Shown here: one piece after another, positions 1 through 12,900 of the stretch | How positions within the stretch are numbered: position 1 is the stretch's first letter | Layout of the letters: every line of letters starts with the position of its first letter | DNA from: Rostratula benghalensis | Taxonomy: Eukaryota > Chordata > Aves > Charadriiformes > Rostratulidae | Assembly: GCA_013399305.1 (NCBI GenBank) | Contig: VXAI01000302.1 | Coordinates: 535,171-599,170 of the forward strand | Reading direction: 5' to 3' | Length of the DNA: 64,000 nucleotides | Notes under the pieces: model-generated | The model's input: only the letters and a program-made list of their open reading frames with translations | Databases searched by the model: none | Told to the model about the DNA's origin: nothing | Position numbers and translations under genes: made by a program

Positions 1-3000
1 AGCCACAGGGGCAATCTCCTCACCACTGTCCTGCTGCACAGCTGCACAGTGGCTAATGCAGCCACTGAACATGAGGGATATGGTTTCTCCTAGGGGAGCT
101 GATACTGAAGGACGCTGTCTTTTCTTACCTAGGCAAAATATGTCTGTCTATAAAAGACTAGATAGTACAGAGTTGACGTGTTTTTCTAGACGTGTTTTTC
201 TACTAGTTTTTCTAGATTTTTAATTGTTTGAGGAACTAATCCTTATTTACTTGCATAAAAGGTTTGTTGGATGAAAAAGGATGTGCATCAGACATTGATT
301 GAGAATAAGGTATATAAAGTGAAATGGAAGCAACTGTTTTTCTGAATTTAGCATTAAGCATGGTGCCCTAGTAAAATACTTACATGAAACTTTTGTACCT
401 GACTGTTACATACACCTTTGAAATGGAATCTCTGTGAATGTTAGTTTTCTGTTGATGCTGATACAGTTTGAGGTAGGTTGTGTTAGATCCCTACCTGCTC
501 AGAACAGTGTCCTGTCTTTGCAGTAGCTGTTCCCTATCATTGAGATTATTGGTTTGCCAGAGAGTCCAAGAGGACTATTGTGCTATCTATTTCTATCCAC
601 TGAAAGCTTTTCCACTCCTTTGGGAGGTGGATTCATCTCAGTAAATTTATTCTACTTGCGAAGACTGATAAATCACAAAACATATGTTATGTACATGAAA
701 ATTAAGAGAAAAGGACTAGCACTATTTGCTACCAAGTTAGGGAATTTAAGGTAAATTTTATATAGATTTTTTAATACTTCCTTTTGGTTTGCTTGCTTTC
801 TGTAGCTGCAATTTTTTGCATGTATCATCAAGACATACAAAGCCAAGAAGCTGGCCAGCAAATCGGTGTATATTTAATTAACTTCTGTGGTATCCTTTGA
901 TTTCTCCTGTATGTGGTTTAATTCTTTCTCCATGAAAAAATACTGAATAGCTAGCAAGCTAAGTGATGGAGTTATTTTTCTGGCCCATGCTAGACCTGGA
1001 AGCAGAATTACTTTACTGATAAATTCTGTGTATAAATTGTGAAAGAATAGGCTATGGCCCCAACTGAGCACTTAGCAGTTTCTTTCCAGTGGATGATTTG
1101 GCTGTGCAAATGAATGTAATCAAGTCCATTTCAGCAAAAGTGTGCCTCTGAGCCAGCACATGAAAATACATTCAAATTTTTTCCTGATATCTGTCTTCAT
1201 GTGACTGGATAGATTTTGAAAAATGAGGGGCCATATTCTAATCTTCACATTAGGATCAGAATCATTAATTAGTCTGGAATATAGATTTTGATCTATTTAA
1301 ACTGTTCCGGATTTATCAAAAGGGAAACATATAATCTGTTTGGGGTTTTTGTTTAGTTTGCCTTCGATGTACTTCATGTANNNNNNNNNNNNNNNNNNNN
1401 NNNNNNNNNNNNNNNNNNNNNNNNNNNNNNNNNNNNNNNNNNNNNNNNNNNNNNNNNNNNNNNNNNNNNNNNNNNNNNNNNNNNNNNNNNNNNNNNNNNN
1501 NNNNNNNNNNNNNNNNNNNNNNNNNNNNNNNNNNNNNNNNNNNNNNNNNNNNNNNNNNNNNNNNNNNNNNNNNNNNNNNNNNNNNNNNNNNNNNNNNNNN
1601 NNNNNNNNNNNNNNNNNNNNNNNNNNNNNNNNNNNNNNNNNNNNNNNNNNNNNNNNNNNNNNNNNNNNNNNNNNNNNNNNNNNNNNNNNNNNNNNNNNNN
1701 NNNNNNNNNNNNNNNNNNNNNNNNNNNNNNNNNNNNNNNNNNNNNNNNNNNNNNNNNNNNNNNNNNNNNNNNNNNNNNNNNNNNNNNNNNNNNNNNNNNN
1801 NNNNNNNNNNNNNNNNNNNNNNNNNNNNNNNNNNNNNNNNNNNNNNNNNNNNNNNNNNNNNNNNNNNNNNNNNNNNNNNNNNNNNNNNNNNNNNNNNNNN
1901 NNNNNNNNNNNNNNNNNNNNNNNNNNNNNNNNNNNNNNNNNNNNNNNNNNNNNNNNNNNNNNNNNNNNNNNNNNNNNNNNNNNNNNNNNNNNNNNNNNNN
2001 NNNNNNNNNNNNNNNNNNNNNNNNNNNNNNNNNNNNNNNNNNNNNNNNNNNNNNNNNNNNNNNNNNNNNNNNNNNNNNNNNNNNNNNNNNNNNNNNNNNN
2101 NNNNNNNNNNNNNNNNNNNNNNNNNNNNNNNNNNNNNNNNNNNNNNNNNNNNNNNNNNNNNNNNNNNNNNNNNNNNNNNNNNNNNNNNNNNNNNNNNNNN
2201 NNNNNNNNNNNNNNNNNNNNNNNNNNNNNNNNNNNNNNNNNNNNNNNNNNNNNNNNNNNNNNNNNNNNNNNNNNNNNNNNNNNNNNNNNNNNNNNNNNGT
2301 TTGGTAGCTTGCTAGTTTTCCTCGTGATAATGTCACCCTAGCCATGCATGATGGTACAGCCTAACCGGTCCTCTGAACACAGATTATTAATTTCTGAATA
2401 TCTTAAAAGCTTAACACAGGTATAAAATACTGTTTCAGGTAAGACTGTCTGAAATGTATCTTTCTTTTTCTAATGATACTGTTAAAGTGAATGAAAAGAG
2501 CCATCTTACATTTAAAATAGCAAATCAAACACTTTTTTGTTTATTCTCTGACACTAGCAGTTACCAGGAAAGCATTTTTGAATTTATATTATAGATCCTA
2601 GTTGTATTTGATCAAAACTATGTCACATGTCAAAACAATGGCTACTTTGCATAAACTGCTTAAATGTACTGAAAGATAATGGTACCCCTGAAAAAATCCA
2701 TTTTAATATTTGCTTTTAAATTGGTTTGCTTTAGTTGTCATGTCTCTTCAGTTAAAATTTGTATCCCCAGAACTCATTTTATAAATAATCTGCTTATATT
2801 GTGAGGGAGGTTTTTTAGCAATTTTTCTCATAGGTTTATTTTTCAAAAACTACTCATTTGGGTACAATGCCTATTTTGCAAATAGTGCTTTTTTTTTGTT
2901 TTGTTTCCCTGAGCTTGGGCTCTGTCCCAAATTCTTTAGTGAAGTATTAGACTACAGTACAAACTGCATACTGGAGAAATAATCTGAGAGTCAAATCTGG

Positions 3001-3883
3001 AAGACATTCAAAATAAACATTAATTTAATCCAACATACTAGTGTGGTTGCTCAATATATACACTATACTGGATTCCAAAATTGGGTTACACTTCCAAATA
3101 TTTTTTTTCTCTGTCATTAGTTCGCTTTAAGATATTTCGTTTCATGAGAGCTCCATCAAGGATTTAATACAGTTGTCGTTCAGAATGAGCAATAGGCGTG
3201 GTTCTGTCAAGGAAAGAGAGATGGTATATCAAAGAGACAACTTTGTCAGGGGAGCAGACGGAGCGTGTCAGGAACCCTGGCAGGCAGCAGCTCTAGGCTG
3301 CATCAACTCAGTTTGCAAAGTGGCAAAAAAATCATTGCTGAATGTATCATACTTGTAGTTGTATTTGATTGCATGTATGGTACTAAAGGCCTAGAACTTG
3401 CTGGATACAATTTAGTCTGAGTGTTATTTTTCTTGGTAAGTAGCTTAAACACCCATTTGGGGAGAGAATTGTCAGTTTAATGATAGTAATTTTTTAGCAC
3501 TGCATTTTTCTGCTTACTTTCTGAGATGGCTGTAAAAGAAAACAAACCAAACACACAAAAAAAACCCAAAAAACAAAAACAACCCCAAACTGAGCTCCCC
3601 CAAACAAACCAAATAGTTAATGTTATATGCGGCTGCAGTTGTGGATTTTTTGGCTCATTTTCACTGAGACATACCTGACTTTACCTGGCTCTTCTGTCTT
3701 CCTCAGTATGACTGAGAAATTTGCTCAGTTTCAGGTGGAGAGTAAAATAGTTTTCGTCATCTAGGTCACAATTTTTAAAGTGGTTGTTCAGTGTTCATGG
3801 TTCAGGCACGATCGTTCGGGACTTACGGAAAATTAACGTGTACCAGAGTAATCTTACTTTTAGCTGCTGTTCTTCCTTTGCAG
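1..3883 (+). other. PPFIBP2: PPFIBP2 upstream intron sequence containing an assembly gap
   Basis: AT-rich DNA with no reading frame resembling a liprin exon. Human liprin-beta-2 has a coiled-coil exon just before the one found at 3884, and it is not visible here; it may lie in the gap or left of the window. An A/C-rich low-complexity stretch lies at about 3536-3610. Assignment as intron is inferred from the downstream exons. Confidence 0.6.
1381..2298. other. assembly gap (918 N)
   Basis: Unbroken run of N. Reading frames spanning it on either strand are artefacts. An upstream PPFIBP2 exon could be hidden here. Confidence 0.99.
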
Positions 3884-3976
3884 GGTTTGCTACAGGAACT
3901 TAGACACCTCAAAATTAAAGTGGAAGAACTGGAAAATGAAAGAAATCAATACGAGTGGAAATTAAAAGCAACTAAA
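3884..3976 (+). CDS. PPFIBP2: PPFIBP2 coiled-coil exon (31 codons)
   Basis: Acceptor tcttcctttgcag, donor gtaagc, phase 0 to 0. It encodes GLLQELRHLKIKVEELENER and on, a heptad-rich coiled coil close to the same segment in both human liprin-betas. It is the first exon of the gene seen in the window. Confidence 0.93.
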
Positions 3977-6900
3977 GTAAGCAGAATACTTGGCATTTAC
4001 TAATGACAGACTTACTTCAGTTCCACTTAATTTCATTACGATTGCTTTGTGCCAGGGGCTAATATAAAGTCAAATTTTCTTCAGCCATCTTCCGTATACG
4101 TATTTTGGTTTATAGTTTTTGTAGCTGCTTTTTCTCCCTTTGCTCCCTCCCTGCAATTTCCAGTCTTCTACCTTTTTATAATTCTTTTTATTAAAAAAAA
4201 AAAAAAAAGGCATCTTGACTTAAAAAAGACCTGTTCTGAGGAAAGATGTCTTTGAAGGTTTTCTGTCTTTTATTTGCGTAATGGGGTCAAGCCTCTGTGG
4301 AATACATTTTCCAAACTGAAGAGAGAAGACGTGCAACGTTGGTTGGGTGTTCACTTACTGTGGAATTTATTTCAATAGACATTAAGCCCAAAATACACCA
4401 TTAGATCATCTGCTTTGACTTCATGTATAACAAAGCTTTACCCTTCTGTTGACTTTAAATCCTGGAAATCTGGTGGGTCATAATCTGGAGAAAGTCAACA
4501 TATGAAACTTCTCATAATTTTCCTCAGTAATTAATTTTTCTAATTGTTAAACAGTTGTACTTTAGTTTTAATTTTCAGTCCTTTTCCACTAGATTAAAAG
4601 GCATCTTTTTTTTTTTCTTTCTTCTGAAGTACACTTTTGTGCTGTAATCACATCCCCTACCATAATGCCTGTTTATAAGAATGACTGTCTTTTTTCAAGT
4701 TCTGGTTTGATCTTAGAAAAACATTTAAATTATTAATCTGAGTTTTCTTTTTAATACTTGACAGCTTGATCCAGAAACGAGAGCTCACTATAATTTGTAC
4801 TAGCATTTCTTTCTTTTGAGAATTCTTAGATTAATATTAAAAGTTTGTTATCGTCTTTCTTCCTCTTTTATTCTTGTAGCCATGAAAACATTTTCTCTGA
4901 CGTGGTGGAAATGAAGAGTCTTTGGGAAAATATTTTCTCAAGCAGTGTGTGGCCAGCTGCCAGGACAGATAAAAATGATGGAAAGTGTAGGAGCAGAATG
5001 AAAATAAGAAAAAAGAGTCATAAGACCCACTGAGAGAAGATTCAAAACTAGAAAGGGGAAAAAAAGTACAGGGAAGGAGAGAAGAAGAAGAAAAACAATT
5101 GTAAAGATGGCAGGAATGGGGAATTAAAGGAAAAGAAGCATTTAAAAGAACTGTGAGAAAAAATAGACCGGGGAGGCAAATCCAAATCTGGTATTAAGAG
5201 GTCTGCAGCTTTTGTCTTCCTGTTGTTCAGCTTCTTAAATGAGAAATTGGAATACTTCCATGGCTGGATATAAAAAGCGTATTAGTCACTGGGAAGTGTA
5301 GGAGCCCTTCAGAGATGCAACAATTCCTCTGTTCCACACAGAATTACAGGCAGAGTGGTGAACTTTCGCTGCTATCCCTGCTGCTTGCTTCCTGGTGAAA
5401 ATAAGTTTGTGTAGTAAAGCAAATCTACTGTTTGGGTAATGTTATTTTGTGTTTTGCATTATTTTCCTCCTTTGTTTTAGTATTTTGAGAAACAGGTCTC
5501 ATTTTTTTTGTTGTTGCTTTTTTTCTTCTTTAACTGCAAGGAGGTCTAGTATGTTTTTGCTGGGGAAATGCAGAATATTACATTCAATAATGCTTTAAGG
5601 CTGCTGAAAAAATCTTAATGCAGCTACTTAGGGAAGTATGCTGTTCAGTGTGTGTGATACTCTGTCCTAATCTAGTGGCAGCACAAATTGCAGTAAGTGT
5701 AAATGAACCAGTGGCACGTTGTTGCATACGTGTGATGTTTTCCAAGCCATGCTTTGCTTCTAGCATATTTGTAGTAGGATCTGTGAGGGAGAACAGTTTT
5801 CTTAAGCTGCTGAGAAGAGGACTCAGCATTAATATATTCTTAGTTAATAAGTAGTAACTTATGTTAAAGTATGATTAAAAAAAAAAAAAAAACAGTGTCT
5901 TTTAAAAAAAAGTGTTGTTATCTTTTAATGGTCTTTATGCAAAACTCAGGGGATGTTTTATGATATTCACTAATATATGACCAGCATTGTGGTATTAAGA
6001 GCTTTCCAGAGTTTCTTCACCTGTGTGAATCCCTGAAAATTTTATCTTTTTATAAGTCTCTTCTCTCCAAGTGACAACTAAGTTGGAAAAAGTGAGCTTC
6101 TGAACAAGGAATAGGGTGGTAATACCTATGTAAGGTTGCTATAGTGTTATGCAAAGGCCTGAATTGGGAACAGGCCTTCAGTCAAAGTAATGTACTGGAC
6201 TTAGAAGTCTCCTAGTTCATAGGCAAGAATCACAGAGAATCGGTGATGATGTTATTCTGAATTTGTTGTACTCTCTTTCAGGCTGAGATAGCCCAGCTTC
6301 AAGAGCAATTAGCTCTCAAAGATGCAGAAATAGAACGTTTACAAAGTCAGCTATCTAGGACCTCATCACATAGTGAAGTGGCAGAAAGAGGTAAGAGGAG
6401 GGGAATTAAAATTAAAAATCCAACCCCCTACTGTAATTTCACTTTGGTAGCAGCTTGGCCTACTATTTCAAAGCAATAAAAAGAGATACAAGCATAGCCT
6501 TACAGAATTTATTTGGGGAAGAAAAATGGTGCAAATTTATTTTGTCTTCTGGTAGAGTGAAGGCCTTTAATGTGTGAAATTCCATTCCAGTTCAGAGGCA
6601 GCACAAATGGCAATAAGTATCCTAAGGGCACTGAAACTTTTTCTACTGGAATTTAGCTTGTAATTTTCAAGAGTCAATGCAGTTCAGTGTGAATGTAAAT
6701 TTTTTATGTGTATACTTTCAAAATTTCTTTGTAAAATCTTTATGATTTCCGTTTTTAAGGAAAAACAAAAGTCACAGTAGTAGCTAAGCATCACATTTTA
6801 AACATCCAGATTCTAAAACACAGTCATGGATTCGTGCTTTTACTTTCTTCAGGACTATGTCTTATTTGGGTTCCCTCTTCCATGAAAGGTGGAGCCACGT

Positions 6901-9900
6901 GGTCTTTCAAAGTCCCTTCCACCCTGGGCTGTTCTATGATTTTACAATAGCGCAGGTTTCTGGTTTGATAGCATAGATGCTGTTGATACAGGTCAATGGC
7001 AAGTAAACCGGTTTGTTTAGACTTTGGTCTCCTCCAGTCACGTCACAGTTCTCTGAATTACTGACTCCCTGGATTTTCTGTCAATTGCTGGGCTGAGCAA
7101 CACAATAGTAGTGACCTTTTTTTTCTGTATTACTGACACTTATCCATGCAGGAAGGTTTGTGTGTAGTTGACAGCAGTGCATTGGCTTAGCTGCACTAAC
7201 TTCTTTTGTCAGTGTTAACTAATGCTTCCAAAAAGTGCCCTGGTTGCTATGTGACTCTTCAGGTGCTGTTCTACCTCTTTCTTGGGGCTTACCAAGAATC
7301 TCCTGGTAGGAATTAATGCAGATGTTTCTTGTCTAGAAGACTTGTGTTTTGACAGTTGTTTATTCCAAATGAGTAATTAACATATACTTGGTGCTGATTT
7401 CACTCAGCAGCAGAGCTTGTGCATGTAGAGGATTGCATGTCTAACTAGAAAAAAAGTTTGTCTAACAGCGGTGTTTTGTAGGTGAGCTCTTCTACTAACA
7501 GAATGTTGTATTTTCTATGAGATTCTCAGATAATTTCTGATATCTTAAAGCAAAGATAGTGGTATGACAATAAAACAAGACCTCAACAACTTTCAGCTTC
7601 TAGTACTGTGTCCGTTCCTGTTCATGCTGAAAATGGGTGAAACTGTCCTTGATTATAGTGGGAGATGAATCAAACCCTGTACAGATTCTTTAGGCTACAT
7701 TTAAGTAAACCACTTTTACTATATTTAAATGGAAACAGTATGCAACATTAGTAATTATTCTGCAAAAAAAGTACTTAAAATTAATTATCGGATTTTTAGG
7801 CAGTCTTCTCAAAGTTGGAAAATAATGTCAAGGTACTTGTACTGTGCTAGAATGCATATTCTAATTAAATTGCAACATTTATCTAATATGTGCTTTTTCT
7901 ACATACTTCATTTGACTCTCACCTTTTACCATTGTAGAGGAAGTTTATAGGAGAAGGCTAAAAGAAAAACGTAAGCCTTACAATTCACTTTTGGCTTTAT
8001 CTCACTGTTCCTTTCACACAAATGATAACTCAAATGCATTCTGCGGGAATAATTCAATGTTTGTTTAGATTTGGCTGTGTAATTGTAATATACATGAGAC
8101 ATTGCTTCCATTGCTTGCAGCAAGCAGACAGCTAATTGCCCTGTTTAGTAAGATTTCACTTCAGAAAAAAAAATAAATCAGAGGTTCACAAATCAGACAG
8201 TTGGGCTTCAAAAGGGTATTGTCAAGGTTAACAGAGCCAAAATTTAACCTTTACTTCTTTTTATTTGTCTATACATCAAATCCGTATACTATCTGGAAAG
8301 ATGGCTTTAATTGAGAGCCTCCTTCCTTGGAGGGGAAGGATTTGAGCCTTTCTATTTTTTTTAATCAGTGTACTAAATTTAATATAAAAGTGTGAATAAA
8401 AATGTTTCCATATGTGACATTGTTATAAATATTGTAAGTAAAGTTTGGTCTAATGTGCTTAAAAATACCTTGACACCAGTTCTTTTTGAAGTCCAATATT
8501 TATAAAAAGAAATTAGTAGGCCTGTGATTTTACTGGCTTTTTAAAAATCTTCCAATTGCTTGCCCACTGCCTGCTGGATTTAGTTTTTGATTTGGCTGTG
8601 CCTGTGCATGTCTGGTGTTACTAAGTGTTCTCTTTTGCAAGAGGAAATGTTTCAAAGTCCATTTACATGTTTTAAAACTTAATCGTTACAAGGTGTGTAT
8701 TTTTTAGAATCACTAAAAGAAAAAATGATTATAGTTTTTGCCAGTACTCTAGGTAGATATAACATTGTATGTTCAGCATTTTATTTTAAAACTATTTTTT
8801 TTTTAAAAAAAAAAATGTTCTTTAGTAGTCTTGATTTTTCTTTCTTCTCTCTCACTTCATGCTGGCCACATCTGGTTTTTATAGTCTTTTGTGAAACAAA
8901 TGGGTCTGTTTTAATGTCAAAGCATGAATTTCTTGAGTATCATTTACAACAGATAAACTATTTCAAGTTCTGTCTCCACCATCTACACTTTACTTAGCAT
9001 AGGCTGGTACTGGAGGACTTGCTAGGAATAGTGTGTAGAGAAGAAATGAAAGATTTGCTTCAGAAAAGATAGGATGACGTGATTAACAACCTCATAAATT
9101 TTTGAAGAGTGTGTTTTAATTTATTTTGAAGAATAGATTCCCAAATAAGCTCTATCTGTTAGTGCTAAATTGTGCGTGAGGCAATTCTGTACTAGCTCTT
9201 GATGTGGATTTTAACGCATTCTGAAATGTTCTGAAGAAAAAAAAAATTACAAAATTTCCTCCTATCAAACTAGGTTTAGTTCTTTTTCATTCCAAGTTTC
9301 ATTAATGCCCTTGAGCTACTTCTCATAGGGTAGCAAATATTTTTCCCAGATGGAATATAATTAATTTTCAATCTCAGTTAAAATTATTTCATTAAACGTA
9401 TAACAGAAAACACTCTCTAATCTTTTGCAGAATGAACTTCACATTTTTATTACTTGACTTTTAGAGTATAAAATATCATGTAGCCTTTTATAAGCAAAAC
9501 CAGCCGTGTTTTGTGTTTGTTTTTAATAGTTCAGCTTTGAAAAGCTCTTAAATTAAATGTAATTTAACAGTGCATTTGCCATGTCGCTGACATGGTTTTG
9601 CTTACCCATCAGAACAGGAGGAAAGTATCACAAAACATACATTATTTTTACTAAATATAGCAAGTGTATTTTCCTTGTAACATTTTTAAAATATTTCTAG
9701 ATCAAGAAGTTCAAAGGTTGAAAATAGGAATGGAGTCATTACTGGCTGCAAATGAAGAAAAGGTGAGAAAATAATCCTCATCCTTTATAATGAGAATGAA
9801 ATGATGGCTTGTTTCTCTGTAATGATCTGAATGCCTAGCTTTTTGTAAGCATGGGATTCCCCTGATTTTTTAATTATCCTGTGAGATTGTGACAGAACAT

Positions 9901-12900
9901 TGATTTATAAATTGAAAGCGTCGCTGACCTTGCTAACCTGGCTGCAGAACTTAGGAGGCTCATTAAATTCCATAGAAAGCCCAAGGCCGCATGAGCAGAA
10001 TCTCCTGTTTTCTGCTATTGAAAAGATCACTAAGGTTTAGTCACCTCTGGCAGCTCTTCATCTTCCAACCTAATCTGAAGTGCGTTGATATACCCAGTTT
10101 AGATAGTGATACTAAAATAAAGTGGCTTTTGAATTGGACTCAAATTCTGGGAGAAAGAGATTAGAATTTAAAGAAACAAGGGCAAGAAAAATTAAAATTA
10201 GTACTAAAGGAAAGGAGAAGAGAAATGAAATTGTAAACATTGGTTTTGTCTCTTATCACCTTCATACTCTTTGCCTGTCAAGTGGACAATTCAAGTGCAG
10301 GATTTAGGGGCTCAGTCTTGGCCACTTTCATATGCCATTGACACACTACATAAATTGTTCCTGATTTTTGGTGGGAGGACGGCAGGGCAAGGAGATTAAT
10401 TCTGGAGGAAATACTAATTCTTGTTTTGAGATAATAAACCAGGCTCCAGGATTTTACTTTATGGTGACACACTGATGTACAATCAAACTGTCAATGAAAA
10501 AATCCCTAAAAACTTCCTTTAGTATGTGTGGAATCCGGACAGGTCAGTGTTAATTCTTAAGAACATTAATGTGCCTCACAATAACCTTTTGTTCTTTAAA
10601 AACTGACAAAGCCAACATTGACATCTGGAAAACAAAAGACAGGGTATTATCTCTTGCCAAAGTTATTCCAAGTCCACGTAAGATTTTTGCATTTGAATGG
10701 AACATAGAATATTGTTGCTTTTGTCCCAATATCTGGATACACTCACACAGAAAGGAGGGTCTGTTGGTTTTTCTCCAGTGCCCACTTCTCTAACTTCCTT
10801 GACACCTGCTTGTGAAAACTAGTTCTTTATTACACGTAGGCACAGCGCTGGGCCAGGTTATGGCCCAGGAATGGTTTAGAACTGGGGTGAAAAGAAACAG
10901 AACAAACCTTAAGAGTGCAAATTGCAAGACTACACATTTAGTGACAGCAAGAATTTATTATCATCAGGAACACAATGCCATCTATAGAAATGAGAGAAAT
11001 GACAGCTCCAATCAATTAAATAACAATTACTACCCACTGATATGCTGTGTGTGTGCAAAGGGCAAGTGCAACGCGCTAGGCGTTGAAGAAAGCATAGAGT
11101 GAGATAATGCACAAGACGTTCATGAGACCTCATTTCTTTGGTTTTGTAGAGGTTTGCCTAAATTCAAAAAGATGTGTTCAAAAGTGGAGTACGTGTAGAT
11201 GTAGGACTGCAGAACATATCCTACAAGAGAGGATTAAAGAGCATGACTAGATTGTTAAACTAGACAAAACATAAACATCATCTGCTTGAGGTTTACAGGT
11301 ACCAAGCCAACAAAAAACAAATGCTGCCCGCTTCAGGCAATTAAGGTTCAAGAGCAGAATATTCTCATAACTCTTAGAAGTGAAAGCAGATTTCCAAATG
11401 ATGCTTCTGTAAATAACTAATTTACTAGTAATGTCAAACTCTTCTTGTTTCCTTATATCCATAATTTCACACTGTCCAGCTGATATTATGTACCATGGCA
11501 AGTAAAAGCCAAGAAATGTTCTTTACAGGGTATGTGAGTAGTACCTGAGCCTTTATTTCTGGTAAAAGGCCCCACCAAAATTACAGAAATAAATGTGTAA
11601 TACACTCTTTCTACAGGCTAAAAATGTAGAATTTAAAATATCACTTCATTTAATGCTTTTCACAGGACCGTCGAATAGAGGAGTTAACACTATTGCTCAG
11701 CCAGTACAGGAGAGTCAAAGAGATAATGATTGCAGCTCATGGTAAAATGTCTTGTGAATAATTTTCTGATATCAGGTCCTTTAAAAAATGCATGCACTAC
11801 AACTGCCTTTTTTTTTTTTTTTTGGTCCTTTTAAATATATGTGTATAGTAATACATATTTCATTATGCAAATATTTGTGTCATGTTGGAGTGCTATGAGA
11901 GTAAGTATAAACTCTTTCAGACAGAGAGGGAACTGCCAACTTGACAAGGCTTGTGTGTTATAGCCTATATTTTGTGGAGGTTTCATTCTTGTTTCCTGAT
12001 CTGTAGGCAATACAAAAAATAGGGTCAAGTCCGTGTGAAAATTTTCATTACAACATTACTATTCAGCAAGAGTTCTGTGACTGAATCTTACGCTTGACTC
12101 TGTAAGCCATAACCTAAAATTTGTTCTATCTCAGCAAATCCCTCTTAGAACCTAGTTTTGGTGCTGTACGTTGTTTTAGGTGGTGTCATTAAGAATTCTG
12201 ATTGATAGGGAAGGATGACAGATGAGGTTGCTGCTCTGGTTGTGCAGCTGTGTGAACTGCTCATCAGCTGGGTCTGAAGCACTGCAGTTTACCTCCTTAT
12301 ATGTCAAGGAAATCCAAAGTCTGCAAATGCTCTCCTTAAACTACTTTGCTGTCCGCTGGAATGGGGCAGGAGCTTTGGCTGCAGAACTCCTACGTCCGTA
12401 TAGCTGGGTGGACAGCTGGGGCAATGCTTTTATTACTGTCACCATGCAGTCCAGTTCCTCCTTGCTGATGGGACTCCTGTAAGTCTCTTCTATGGTGTAG
12501 GTCTATGACATGCATCCTTCATGGCCAAAGCGTTGTACTTCCTTTTTCACTGCTGCTGGTGCCGTCCCCTCAGTTGTGCATGAGCTGTAGAGGCCAGGCC
12601 AAAAGGAAGTATAGCAAGAAGGGTAAAAAGGAGGGAGCAAACAGCAGGATACTCGTGCAGACATAGAATTTGTTGACACAGAGGCAACTAGGAAAGTTCA
12701 TTCACATTAGCTAAAGGCATGAGCTTACAGTATTCTTACTAAATTGCATTATATCCCTCTCAACAATCTATTATTCAAAATGAAAATGACATTCAGTTTG
12801 ATTTAAATTAATTCATCTGTAGGAGATGAAGCATACAGTTAGATGTTGTTTGTATGGTGTTTCCTGTGGCCATTAGGTTATGAGTAACTGGCGTTCATGG

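Noticed and set aside
1340..2345. Long open frames of about 320-333 codons on both strands
   Set aside because: They consist almost wholly of N from the assembly gap.
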